Shown: in pieces, positions 1-6,800 of the stretch | How the letters are laid out: every line of letters begins with the position of its first letter | Position numbering within the stretch: position 1 is the stretch's first letter | From: Burkholderiales bacterium | Lineage (GTDB): Bacteria; Pseudomonadota; Gammaproteobacteria; Burkholderiales; Casimicrobiaceae | Assembly (NCBI GenBank): GCA_031277445.1 | Contig: JAITMH010000208.1 | Coordinates: 1-9,482, forward strand | Direction: 5' to 3' | Length of the DNA stretch: 9,482 nucleotides | The notes under the pieces: model-generated | Told to the model about the DNA's origin: nothing | The model's database searches: none | Seen by the model: only the letters and a program-made list of their open reading frames with translations | Program-made: the position numbers and the translations under genes

Positions 1-34
1 CTCCCCCGCTTGCGGGGGAGGGTTGGGGAGGGGG
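1..34. repeat. GC-rich palindromic repeat, copy 1 (inside aroE frame)
   Basis: The core CTCCCCCGCTTGCGGGGGAG is a stem of eight GC-rich pairs, followed by GGTTGGGGAGGGGG. It is an inverted relative of the copy at 71-110, and a third relative lies at 8992-9016. On the minus strand it reads as part of the open aroE frame (residues about 280-290, Pro/Ser rich). It may continue left of the window. Confidence 0.75.
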
Positions 35-871
35 CTGGTCTGCGCACAATAGACTGATTTGACTACGATTCCCCCCATCCCGGCCTTCCCCCGCAAGCGG
101 GGGAAGGAGAGAAACATGAGCTTTTGCGACAGCCCCTTGAAGGGGTGGGCTTTCATTGTCCATGGGAACAGCCACCTTCAAACTGGTGGCGTGAATCACG
201 AGATCAAACGTCCCTTGATCAAGCTCCCCCGAAAAATCGGAAACCGCAGACAGCGCCGCGTCGGGGTAGGCAGCGGCGAACCGGTGAACAAGACGCTGCG
301 CTTTGTCAGCGCTCCGGTTCCATAACACGATCTGCGATGGCCGCGCATCGAGCAATGGCTCCAGGATTCCGGCGGTTGCGCCGCCCGCGCCCAGGATCAG
401 AAGCCTCTGTCCGGCTAACGACAGCCCAAGTCTGCCTGTCAAATCGCGGACAAGCCCGACGCCATCGGTATTGTCGGCGTGCCAGCCGCTTGCCTCCTTT
501 CCAAAGGGGGTGCCCGCCAAAGGCGGGCGGGGGTTTGTCTCCTCTTGCGGGAGAGGGGTTAGGGGAGAAGGGGAAGCCGAAAACGCAGCCGCCGTCAACG
601 TATTCGCCGCTGCCGCCAAACGTGAGCGTTCGCTGACATCAGAAGCAAAGCGAAAAGCCGCGTCCTTGAACGGCGCCGTGACATTCATACCAACACCCCC
701 ATCGGCAAAAAACGCCCGGGCGACGTCGGTAAAGCCGGAATCATCGGCAGTCACCGGCGCTTCGAGGCGCCGGTAAGCAATCGCAATTCCTGTCTGTTCT
801 GCAAACGCCTGATGAATTTCAGGCGAACGGGAATGCGTAATGGGGTTGCCGATGACGGCGAAATGTCTCAT
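1..871 (-). CDS. aroE: Shikimate dehydrogenase (AroE), 5' part, with in-frame repeat insertions
   Basis: AroE reduces 3-dehydroshikimate to shikimate with NADPH in the cytosolic shikimate pathway. Read on the minus strand from ATG 871-869, the frame stays open for 290 codons to the window edge, so the 3' end is missing. The N-terminal substrate domain is clear: GNPITHSRSP (residues 8-17), NVTAPFK (63-69, catalytic Lys69), AANTL (88-92) and DNTDGVG (133-139, catalytic Asp136). The NADP site is GAGGA (161-165), followed by a WNRS strand and HATS (227-230). By comparison with E. coli AroE as I remember it, the stretch between Asn90 and Asp136 has 30 extra residues (about 97-128), exactly the translated palindromic repeat. 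A second repeat pair is translated from about residue 254 onward, where a motif like CYDMxY would be expected. Whether the enzyme is active or a decaying gene cannot be decided without the missing 3' end. The ribosome site (GAAGA before ATG) is weak. The start is chosen by family alignment. Confidence 0.88.
   Translation of the reverse strand, partial: MRHFAVIGNPITHSRSPEIHQAFAEQTGIAIAYRRLEAPVTADDSGFTDVARAFFADGGVGMNVTAPFKDAAFRFASDVSERSRLAAAANTLTAAAFSASPSPLTPLPQEETNPRPPLAGTPFGKEASGWHADNTDGVGLVRDLTGRLGLSLAGQRLLILGAGGATAGILEPLLDARPSQIVLWNRSADKAQRLVHRFAAAYPDAALSAVSDFSGELDQGTFDLVIHATSLKVAVPMDNESPPLQGAVAKAHVSLLPPLAGEGRDGGNRSQISLLCADQPPPQPSPASGG
71..110. repeat. GC-rich palindromic repeat, copy 2 (inside aroE frame)
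   Basis: The core CTTCCCCCGCAAGCGGGGGAAG is a perfect palindrome around the central pairs. With copy 1 it forms an inverted pair separated by a roughly 36-base spacer that is not itself palindromic. On the minus strand it encodes a PPLAGEG-type peptide (residues about 257-263) within the aroE frame. The same peptide arises on the plus strand from the related copy near 8995-9010. Confidence 0.78.
492..580. repeat. Composite palindromic repeat inserted in frame in aroE
   Basis: Two modules lie side by side. Module A (492-539) contains a hairpin GCCCGCC/GGCGGGC flanked by runs of G, and it aligns closely with 9085-9130 in reverse orientation. Module B (about 540-578) contains CCTCTtgcggGAGAGG followed by a GGGGTTAGGGGAGAAGG tail, and it resembles 8285-8328. 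Together they span about 90 bases, matching the 30 extra residues seen between the conserved NTL and DNTDG motifs of AroE. There is no stop or frame change across it. Confidence 0.8.
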
Positions 872-1355
872 TCTTCGGAGCGGGGAAAACAGAAGACAGA
901 TATTCTAACGTGTGCTTGTTTATATCGCCGTTTTGATTTGACCGCAAACGTAAACAAGTGAACTGACGTGTTCGGGCAAATAACCCTTTCCGCCTTGTGG
1001 AAAAGCGGCCAGCAATGTGCTTCCCGGCTTTTTTTGGCGCGTTTTTAGTCGCCCGTCCTGAAAAATCAGCGCGTTGGCGTATGTCATTTAAGAATTTTAC
1101 GCGCCGCTTAAAAATGGGGGGTTCCGTCGGCACCGCCACGAAAAACCGCTTACAAAGCAGGCTCCGAGGCGACGCACGGAATAATCTAACATGCCTGTTA
1201 CGTTTATTCCAATTTGTAACGCATAAAAAATAATTTACAATAAAAAAAAGAAATGGTACTGACAACCTTGATACAAATTCTAAAAACACTGATAGAATTG
1301 GGGTTATTAAAGGTCTTGCAATAAACATTAGCAAGGCTTGGTCAAAGGGGGATGA
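872..1355. other. Non-coding interval upstream of aroE and the pilin block; AT-rich right half
   Basis: I see no convincing gene here. The open frames present on both strands have low-complexity, unfamily-like translations. The stretch 1200-1330 is AT-rich, in contrast to the surrounding DNA, as expected of a promoter region. A possible sigma-70 type pair reading rightward is TTGATA (1268-1273) and TAGAAT (1293-1298), with a 19-base spacer, slightly long. This would place a transcript start just upstream of the structured region at 1356-1715. The aroE promoter, reading left, should also lie in 872-1000, but I cannot point to boxes with confidence. Confidence 0.45.
1268..1298 (+). promoter_or_regulatory. 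Candidate sigma-70 promoter for the structured leader and pilin genes
   Basis: TTGATA at 1268-1273 and TAGAAT at 1293-1298 (each close to TTGACA/TATAAT) are separated by 19 bases in AT-rich DNA. The spacing is above the preferred 17, so this is a weak prediction. Its position just before the hairpin-rich region and in the same direction as the pilin genes is the main support. Confidence 0.25.
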
Positions 1356-1382
1356 AAAGCGTAAACAAAGTATTTACGCTTT
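1356..1382. promoter_or_regulatory. Perfect 10-bp inverted repeat, possible operator or first RNA hairpin
   Basis: AAAGCGTAAA (1356-1365) and TTTACGCTTT (1373-1382) are perfectly complementary, separated by CAAAGTA. The stem is AT-rich at its ends, which suits either a dimeric regulator site or the 5' hairpin of the structured RNA that begins seven bases later. No gene covers it. Confidence 0.45.
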
Positions 1383-1387
1383 CGCGG

Positions 1388-1715
1388 GGGGTGATCGTGA
1401 TGGCAGCCACCGGGTTTTAGCGGTAACTGCCTGTTCTGGCTTCAGAGATCACCTGTGATGTAAAAACCGTTGCGCTAGAGATAGTGTCAGCGCAGAGGCT
1501 CATTGGATCAGTCTCAAGAGGATTGTTTTCCGAGCCAATGCCAAATACATATATCAACAGCCAACGGCAACCGGCAGGAGGCTATACGACTGCCAACGCT
1601 TTAGCGGTAGGGCTGGCTCAGCCGCCAAGAAGTTGCCCGTTGGCCGCCAAAAGGTAATTCCGGTGGCTCCGGACGCGCCGCGACAGATTCATGCGGCGGG
1701 TTCAACAGGAGTCCG
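1388..1715 (+). ncRNA. Candidate structured RNA or 5' leader of the pilin operon (unrecognised class)
   Basis: The interval holds a series of complementary arms beyond what I expect by chance. Domain 1: GGTGATC (1390-1396) pairs with GATCACC (1447-1453), enclosing GGCAG (1402-1406)/CTGCC (1427-1431) and ACCG (1409-1412)/CGGT (1421-1424). Domain 2: TGCGCT (1471-1476)/AGCGCA (1489-1494). Domain 3: CATTGG (1501-1506) with CCAATG. Domain 4: GCCAACGGCAAC (1560-1571) pairs over 12 bp with 1632-1644 (one bulged C), enclosing GGCAG/CTGCC (1573-1577/1590-1594) and GGCTG/CAGCC (1611-1615/1619-1623). Domain 5: CGGAC (1670-1674)/GTCCG (1711-1715) encloses CGCCGC (1676-1681)/GCGGCG (1693-1698). The strand is inferred from the downstream pilin genes. 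It does not match the c-di-GMP-I, cobalamin, tmRNA, RNase P or 6S patterns I know. It could also be a cryptic structured mobile element end. Confidence 0.5.
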
Positions 1716-1745
1716 AAACAAACGTTTTATTTTGCTTTGAATGAC

Positions 1746-1795
1746 GAGGAGTCTTATCAGGCGCTCCTCTGATTCGTGAAAACTCTCACAAGGAG
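1746..1795 (+). promoter_or_regulatory. Possible ribosome-site switch before the FimT-like gene
   Basis: CTCCTC at 1764-1769 can pair with GAGGAG at 1746-1751 (hairpin, 12-base loop). Its CTCCT core could alternatively pair with the AGGAG of the ribosome binding site AAGGAG (1790-1795). The two pairings are mutually exclusive, so the segment could act as an on/off element beneath the structured leader. This is inference from complementarity only. Confidence 0.3.
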
Positions 1796-1801
1796 ATGAC
1801 G

Positions 1802-2155
1802 ATGAAATATCAAAAAGCGGTAACCACCGGTTTTTCGTTGATCGAGCTGATGGTCACGGTATCCGTTTTCGCCATCATCGTGACCATCGCTGCTCCCAAT
1901 ATCAGCGAATGGATAAGCAAGGCTCAAATTCGTTCCGATGCCAAAGCGTTGCAGAACAGCATCCGTTTTGCACAAGGCGAAGCCGCCAAACGCGATCGGC
2001 TCACTGAATTTTCGTTAGTCAATTCCACAACCACGCTTGCAGCGAACGCCGTCGTCGCCGATGACGAAATGGCATGGATGGTTCGCGCCGTTCCGCTTTC
2101 TGCGGAAGCGACCAGGGTTCTTCAGGCGGACGTCTTTTTTCAAGGAGAAAAGTAG
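1802..2155 (+). CDS. FimT/GspH-like type IV prepilin, short (possibly truncated)
   Basis: This is a minor pseudopilin-type protein of 117 residues, expected to be inserted in the inner membrane and cleaved by prepilin peptidase PilD. The leader is short and basic (MKYQKAVTTG). Cleavage is predicted at Gly10/Phe11, giving FSLIELMVTVSVFAIIV with the conserved Glu at +5 and N-methylated Phe at +1. A hydrophobic helix follows to about residue 32. The next segment (AKALQNSIRFAQGEAAKRD) fits the FimT/FimU alpha-helix, where EAxxR is typical. Start 1802 is preferred over ATG 1796 because AAGGAG (1790-1795) gives a six-base spacing to 1802 and none to 1796. FimT proteins usually run to 150-200 residues. 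This one stops after the first strand of the globular domain, so the C-terminal beta domain seems to be missing. A PilW-like gene follows 38 bases later, presumably in the same transcript. Confidence 0.75.
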   Translation: MKYQKAVTTGFSLIELMVTVSVFAIIVTIAAPNISEWISKAQIRSDAKALQNSIRFAQGEAAKRDRLTEFSLVNSTTTLAANAVVADDEMAWMVRAVPLSAEATRVLQADVFFQGEK

Positions 2156-2193
2156 CCTCGTTATATCAACTTATAAATTCAGGAGGGCCCTCT

Positions 2194-3336
2194 ATGAAAA
2201 CGCGTAGAAAAACGAACCGGTATCAAGGCGTTACTTTGGTCAAATTGATCGCGGGACTGGCCTTTGGATTGCTGGCGCTACTCATCATTGCCCATCTCCT
2301 CACCACGTCCGGCATCCAGAATCACCGGACTGCCGGAGGCAACGATGCCCAGCAAGCGGCTACGATCATCAATTACCGAATCGGAAATATCCTGCGACAA
2401 GCCGGAAGCAATCTGCTTCCCAAAGGCAATGCCTGGGGCTGCGGGCTTCAGGCAGCAAGCGGTTCCGAGACACTCCTGCCCGGCACTTCCTGGCCGGCGC
2501 CGTTTTCGGCGATCCCCGGTCATTTGCGAGTGACGCCAATCGCTGTTTGGGGCGCTTCCACCGCGCCGTCTTCCCGCGACTCGGACATTCTTCTGGTGTT
2601 GGGCGGCAGCGGCGGAACCTCAACAGTTTTTTCCGCAACGGCAGACGCGACCGACCCTAAATTTACCGTCGAAAACAGCAACGGGGTTTTGCCGTCGGAT
2701 TATCTTTTGATGGCAAACGGCAAGACCGTTGGTTCCGATTGTTATCTGTTCAAAGTGTCGCCCGATTTTGCATTGCCCCACAGTGGCGAGATGCTCGAAA
2801 GCACGCCGCAAGCCATTCCTCTCGATACGAAGTTCATGGTCAACGGTAGCTTAACGAAGATGTCCGGAAAAACGTCGTTGTTCAATCTGGGCGTTTCTCC
2901 GAAGTTTTATATGATCGGCGTTCACCCGGAAAAAAAGGTGCTGTCGCTTTATGATCTTATACAGAATCGAAACGGTGGAACCGCAGGCTCTGCGGTGACA
3001 TTGGGCGAAAACATCTTCCTGTTGAGAGTTTTGTACGGTGTTGCTGATCCCGATACCGGCGACCTGACCTGGAAAAGCCCGACCGCTCCCGGTTGGACCT
3101 TCAACGATTTGCAAGCCGGGACACAAGCCGCCAATGACAGCCTGAACCGGATCAGAACGCTTCGGATTGCGCTGGTCGTGCGGGCAACTTATCCGTCGAA
3201 CAACCTGTCACCTGCGTCGATTCCGCTTTTTTCTTCGCTGGGAAATTCCCTTCAACAAAAGGTTTTGTTGACAAAAGAGGAACGCAAATACCGGTACCAA
3301 GTCTATGAAACCGCCGTTCCGCTGTTCGGCGCCTGA
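2194..3336 (+). CDS. pilW: PilW-like type IV minor prepilin with Lys at +5
   Basis: A 380-residue minor pilin of the PilW type, which helps prime type IV pilus assembly in the inner membrane. The start is ATG 2194 with a strong AGGAGG (2181-2186) seven bases upstream. The leader MKTRRKTNRYQG is basic, cleavage is predicted at Gly12/Val13, and the hydrophobic helix covers residues about 18-34. The mature start reads VTLVKLIAGLAFG: +1 is Val rather than Phe, and +5 is Lys where nearly all type IV pilins have Glu. The body fits PilW: NYRIGNILRQAG (about 66-77) after the helix, a Cys pair region near CGLQAASGSE, LNRIRTLRIALVVRA late in the protein, and a YRYQVYETAVPL ending like PilW terminal strands. 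The frame is intact. It is flanked by a FimT-like gene upstream and a broken pilX 18 bases downstream. Loss of Glu5 may mean the protein is no longer assembled normally, or it takes a special tip position. Confidence 0.78.
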   Translation: MKTRRKTNRYQGVTLVKLIAGLAFGLLALLIIAHLLTTSGIQNHRTAGGNDAQQAATIINYRIGNILRQAGSNLLPKGNAWGCGLQAASGSETLLPGTSWPAPFSAIPGHLRVTPIAVWGASTAPSSRDSDILLVLGGSGGTSTVFSATADATDPKFTVENSNGVLPSDYLLMANGKTVGSDCYLFKVSPDFALPHSGEMLESTPQAIPLDTKFMVNGSLTKMSGKTSLFNLGVSPKFYMIGVHPEKKVLSLYDLIQNRNGGTAGSAVTLGENIFLLRVLYGVADPDTGDLTWKSPTAPGWTFNDLQAGTQAANDSLNRIRTLRIALVVRATYPSNNLSPASIPLFSSLGNSLQQKVLLTKEERKYRYQVYETAVPLFGA

Positions 3337-3367
3337 CATCACGGGAGAACAAAGATGAAAAATTTTC

Positions 3368-3583
3368 TAGCGCGTTTTTGGTTTAAATATATACAATACG
3401 AACGAAACGATACCGTGTTTTTCCGGGTTCCCGCCTTCGCGGGAGCGTCGGGGAAAAATGCGACACTTGCGACGCCCTCTTCCGTCGAACACCGTCCTTG
3501 CGGAAGCGATGACCTGGAACGGTTTTTGGAAGCCGAAGTGCGCCTGAACAACAAACGCCTTGGCTTAAACCAAAACCGCTCTA
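3368..3583. mobile_element. Putative MITE-like element with 17-bp terminal inverted repeats and flanking TA
   Basis: The left end reads TA then GCGCGTTTTTGGTTTAA (3368-3386). The right end read in reverse gives TA then GAGCGGTTTTGGTTTAA (3583-3565). Fifteen of 17 positions match beyond the TA. A TA at both borders fits target duplication by IS630/Tc1-type transposases, and the small size with no transposase suggests a non-autonomous element. It sits within the pilX remnant. A TTCCCGCCTTCGCGGGA-type hairpin (3428-3444) lies inside it. Confidence 0.45.
3421..3455. repeat. Short palindromic repeat (TCCCGC/GCGGGA)
   Basis: TCCCGC (3429-3434) and GCGGGA (3439-3444) flank CTTC. The context GGTTCCCGCCTTCGCGGGAG is the dispersed repeat seen in many proteobacterial genomes and similar in layout to neisserial dRS3 (ATTCCCN8GGGAAT). 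It is translated in the pilX remnant as a PAFAGA peptide. Confidence 0.65.
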
Positions 3584-3765
3584 ATGGTTTCGCCGCTTTT
3601 TTTGCGGCGACAGAATTGCCCCGATCCGTGGATACCACCACGGGCATTGCAGGCGGTCTGATTTCCAAACGTAACGCCTCTGCACGCAGGGCGCCCGCAA
3701 GGTGGGCGATGATGAAATGGGGATGGCTTTTTGGGTGACTTTTTCCCGCACAAGAAAACCGCTCA

Positions 3766-3789
3766 CCGCGTCGGGCAAGTCCGACGCGG
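3766..3789. terminator. Strong 9-bp hairpin between convergent genes
   Basis: CCGCGTCGG (3766-3774) and CCGACGCGG (3781-3789) form a perfect stem around GCAAGT. It lies downstream of both the pilX remnant (plus) and the large oxidoreductase (minus). Neither side has a proper U run (leftward it is followed by GGTTTTCTT a few bases later), so terminator function is plausible but not proven. Confidence 0.4.
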
Positions 3790-3815
3790 CAATGCCCTTA
3801 ACGAATGCGTCGCGT

Positions 3816-3862
3816 TTTGCTCCTTCTCTCCTCTTGTGAGAGAGCGGGCGGGGAGCGGGTGA
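3816..3862. repeat. Intergenic repeat of the CTCTCC-ctcttgt-GAGAG family
   Basis: CTCTC (3826-3830) and GAGAG (3838-3842) flank CTCTTGT, followed by a G-rich tail GCGGGCGGGGAGCGGG. It is a diverged relative of 540-578 (inside aroE) and 8285-8328. It lies just past the stop of the large oxidoreductase, where a second small inverted repeat GCGTTT/AAACGC (3872-3877/3885-3890) is also found. Confidence 0.6.
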
Positions 3863-3897
3863 AAAGTGTCTGCGTTTGAAGCGAAAACGCTCCGGCG

Positions 3898-6800
3898 TTA
3901 CAGCAAAACACGTTCGATACCGTCTTTAAGAACTTTTTTTACGTAGTCGCGCATCCATTGTTCGCCGAGACGGCGACGCGCCAGCTCGACGACGATGTAA
4001 TCGGCTTTGGTTTTCGCGTCGCGGTTGTAGCGCGACAAGCCTTGCAAACAGGAAGGACAAGAAGTCAATACTTTGAGCTGCCCTTTGAAATCGTCAAGAC
4101 GCATTTGCGCTGCACCTTTGCGCAACTCTTCCTCTTTGCGAAAACGCACTTGCGTTGACACGTCGGGACGTGCCACCGACAAGGTTCCCGATTCGCCGCA
4201 GCAACGATCGTTCTGCACCACTCCGTCACCGATCAGCCCGCGCACGACGTTTATCGGCTTGTACGCTTTCATCGGCGAATGACACGGGTCATGGAAAAGG
4301 TAGCGCGTGTCTTCGACGCCTTCGAGCCGCACACCTTTTTCGTACAGGTATTCGTGAATGTCGAGTATCCGGCTTCCCGGAAAAATCTGATCGAAACCGT
4401 AATGCTGCAATTCGTACAAACAGGTGCCGCACGACACCAGCACGGTCTTGATGTCGAGATAGTTCAACGTGGTGGACATTCGGTGAAAGAGCACACGGTT
4501 CCGTGTCACCATCGCTTGTCCCCTGTCTTCGTCACCGGCAATGATTTGCGGATAACCGCAGCACAAATAACCGGGCGGCAACACGCATTGAACGCCGAGT
4601 TCGTAGAGCATGGCCTGTGTCGCCAGCGCGGTTTGTGAGAACAGCCGTTCGGCGCCGCAGCCGGGGAAATAAAACACCGTTTCGGTGTCGCCGTTCACTT
4701 TTTGAGGATCGCGGAGAATCGGCACGACCGTATGGTCTTCAATGCCGAGCAATGCACGGGAAGTTCGCAGGGGCACTTTGTCCGGCATCGGTTTGTTGAT
4801 GAGGTGAATAACCTGTTCTTTCAGCGGCGGTTTGCCGACAGTGGCCGGTGGTCGTTTCGTTTGTCGCTGCGGCAGGCCGGTGCGACGCGCCAGCAAGTTG
4901 GCGGCACGTTGCAGCCGAAAACCAAGATCAATCACAAGGTGTTTGAATGTTTTGATGGCCAGCGGATTGCGCAGATTAAGAAACATCATTCCCAGCGCCG
5001 CGCCCGGATTGAATGGCTTTTTCTTTTCCTTGCGAAGGAAGTTGCGCATCGCTATCGACACGTCACCAAAATCAATGTCCACCGGACAAGGGCTGAAACA
5101 CTTGTGGCAAACGGTGCAGTGGTACGCCAGATCGCACGTTTCATCAAAGTGGCGCAGCGAAACGCCTCGCCGCGTTTGTTCTTCGTAGAGAAACGCTTCT
5201 GTCAGCAGCGACACGGCCAGAATTTTGTTGCGCGGCGAATAAAGCGAGTTGGCGCGTGGTACGTGCGTCGAACACACAGGTTTGCATTTGCCGCAGCGCA
5301 GACAGTCCTTGATGGCGCGGGCAATGGTGCCGATGTCGCTTTGTTCGAGTATCAGGCTTTCGTGACCGATCAGCGAAAAACTCGGTGTGTAGGCGTTGGT
5401 CAAGTCGGCAGGAAGGTCGGCGGAGCGCAGCAGTTTGCCTGCGTTGAAACGGCCATGGGGATCAACCTTCGCTTTGTATTCGGCGAAGGGTTTCAACGCT
5501 TCGTCGCTCATGAATTCGAGCTTGGTGATGCCGATGCCGTGCTCTCCCGAAATGACGCCGCCCAGCGCCTTGGCCAATGCAACGATACGCGCAACGGCGG
5601 CATTGCCTTGTTGCAGCATTTCGTAATCGTCGGAATTGACGGGGATGTTGGTATGCACGTTGCCGTCACCGGCGTGCATGTGCAGCGCCACAAAAACACG
5701 GCTTCGCAAGACTTGCGCATGAATCTCCCTGCATCGCGCCACCAGCGGCGCAAACTCCAATCCGAAGAAAAGGTCTTGCAACGGATTGCGCAATTCTTTT
5801 TTCCAGGAAACGATTTCGGAATGCCCCTGCAAGGCGAGGAAAGTTTCGTTCAGCCGGTCAAGAAAGTCTTGCCAGCGCGCACGCACCTGTTTTACCAGCA
5901 AGCGCGCTTCGCCAAGTCTTTCTTCAAGCATGGCGTCGGTCGGTTTCACTTCAGCGCGGTTGAAAATCTGCGGCAACGACGGATCGTTGAAAAAATTCAG
6001 CAGGGCGTCGCACAGTTTGAGTTTGTTGTGCAACGAATACTCGATATTGATCCGTTCGATACCATCGGTGTAATCGCCGAGCCGTTCGAGCGGAATCACC
6101 ACGTCTTCGTTAAGCTTGAACGCATTGGTGTGTTTGGCGATGGCGGCGGTACGCGAGCGTTCGGCCCAGAAACGTTGACGGTCTTCATCGACAGTGGCGA
6201 TGAACGCTTCACCATCACGCGCCTGGGCGATACGCACCACTTCTTCGGCGACACGTGACACCGCGTCAACGTCATCGCCGACAAGATCGCCGATGAGCAC
6301 CATCATCGGGCGACCGCGATGCGACGCCTTTGTCGCGTATTTCACCGCCCTGATGTAACGCTCGTCCATGTGCTCAAGACCGGCCAGTTGCACACCGTGC
6401 GGTTGCGTGTCGAGGTAGCGTTTGATTTCGACGATGGCCGGTGTCGAGCGTTGCGCCAGCCCGAAAAATTCAAGACAAATGGTCTGCGTGACCGGCGGCA
6501 TTTTGTAAAGCACAAAACGCGCCGAAGTGACGATGCCGTCGCAACCTTCCTTCTGGATACCGGGCAAACCGTGCAGATACTTATCGGTGACATCTTTACC
6601 AAGCCCCGCCTTGCGAAACGCGCTTCCGGGAATACGCAAGGTTTCGCTGCGCTGCACCGTTTTGCCGTCGGGATCAAACCAGCACAGTTCGAACACCGCT
6701 TCTTCAGCGTCGTCGATTTTACCGAGGTTGTGATTGATCCGGGTGACTTCCAGCCATTGCGCGTCGGGCGTCACCATGCGCCAGGACACCAGATTGTCGA

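Larger units (their letters stand above)
3355..3738 (+). pseudogene. pilX remnant, interrupted by a small inverted-repeat element
   Basis: An open frame of 127 codons starts at ATG 3355, preceded by GGGAGAA, at the place where pilX follows pilW in many betaproteobacteria. Only residues about 78-110 look like PilX: a short hydrophobic stretch, then RSVDTTTGIAGGL and KRNASA, which fit the PilX pattern (RSVDTxxxIAGNLxFKQxAT) just after its membrane helix. The preceding 70 codons translate a repeat-bearing insert (see 3368-3583), including a peptide from a CCCGCCTTCGCGGG hairpin. After NASA the expected acidic AADAGVEAA helix is lost, and the frame ends within 20 codons. The prepilin leader and the bulk of the protein are gone. 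The match is from remembered family motifs, so an unrelated chance frame remains possible. Confidence 0.5.

Noticed and set aside
1300..1320. Sigma-54 promoter (GGGG...TTGCA)
   Set aside because: The distance between the GG and GC elements is too long; the ten-base spacing required for -24/-12 boxes is not met.
819..1334. Minus-strand frame of 171 codons upstream of and overlapping the aroE start
   Set aside because: It overlaps the well-supported aroE N-terminus in a different frame, has no ribosome site and has a low-complexity basic translation.
1560..1644. Possible integron attC site (inverted GCCAAC/GTTGGC ends, 85 bases)
   Set aside because: The ends do not fit RYYYAAC/GTTRRRY, and no integrase or cassette arrangement is nearby.
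1388..1715. c-di-GMP-I riboswitch, tmRNA, RNase P RNA, 6S RNA or group I/II intron
   Set aside because: None of their conserved cores (for example GACGCAAAGCC for c-di-GMP-I, a tag peptide for tmRNA, domain V for group II introns) is present.
3339..3668. Minus-strand frame of 109 codons opposite the pilX remnant
   Set aside because: It contains the translated palindromic repeat (PAKAGT) and no family features; the plus strand carries the PilX-like motif in the expected place after pilW.
4702..6258. Long open frame (518 codons) on the plus strand opposite the large oxidoreductase
   Set aside because: Its translation shows no family motifs and is rich in Arg, Gln, Phe and His, as expected from the reverse of a GC-rich gene; the minus-strand frame has a full set of flavin and Fe-S motifs.
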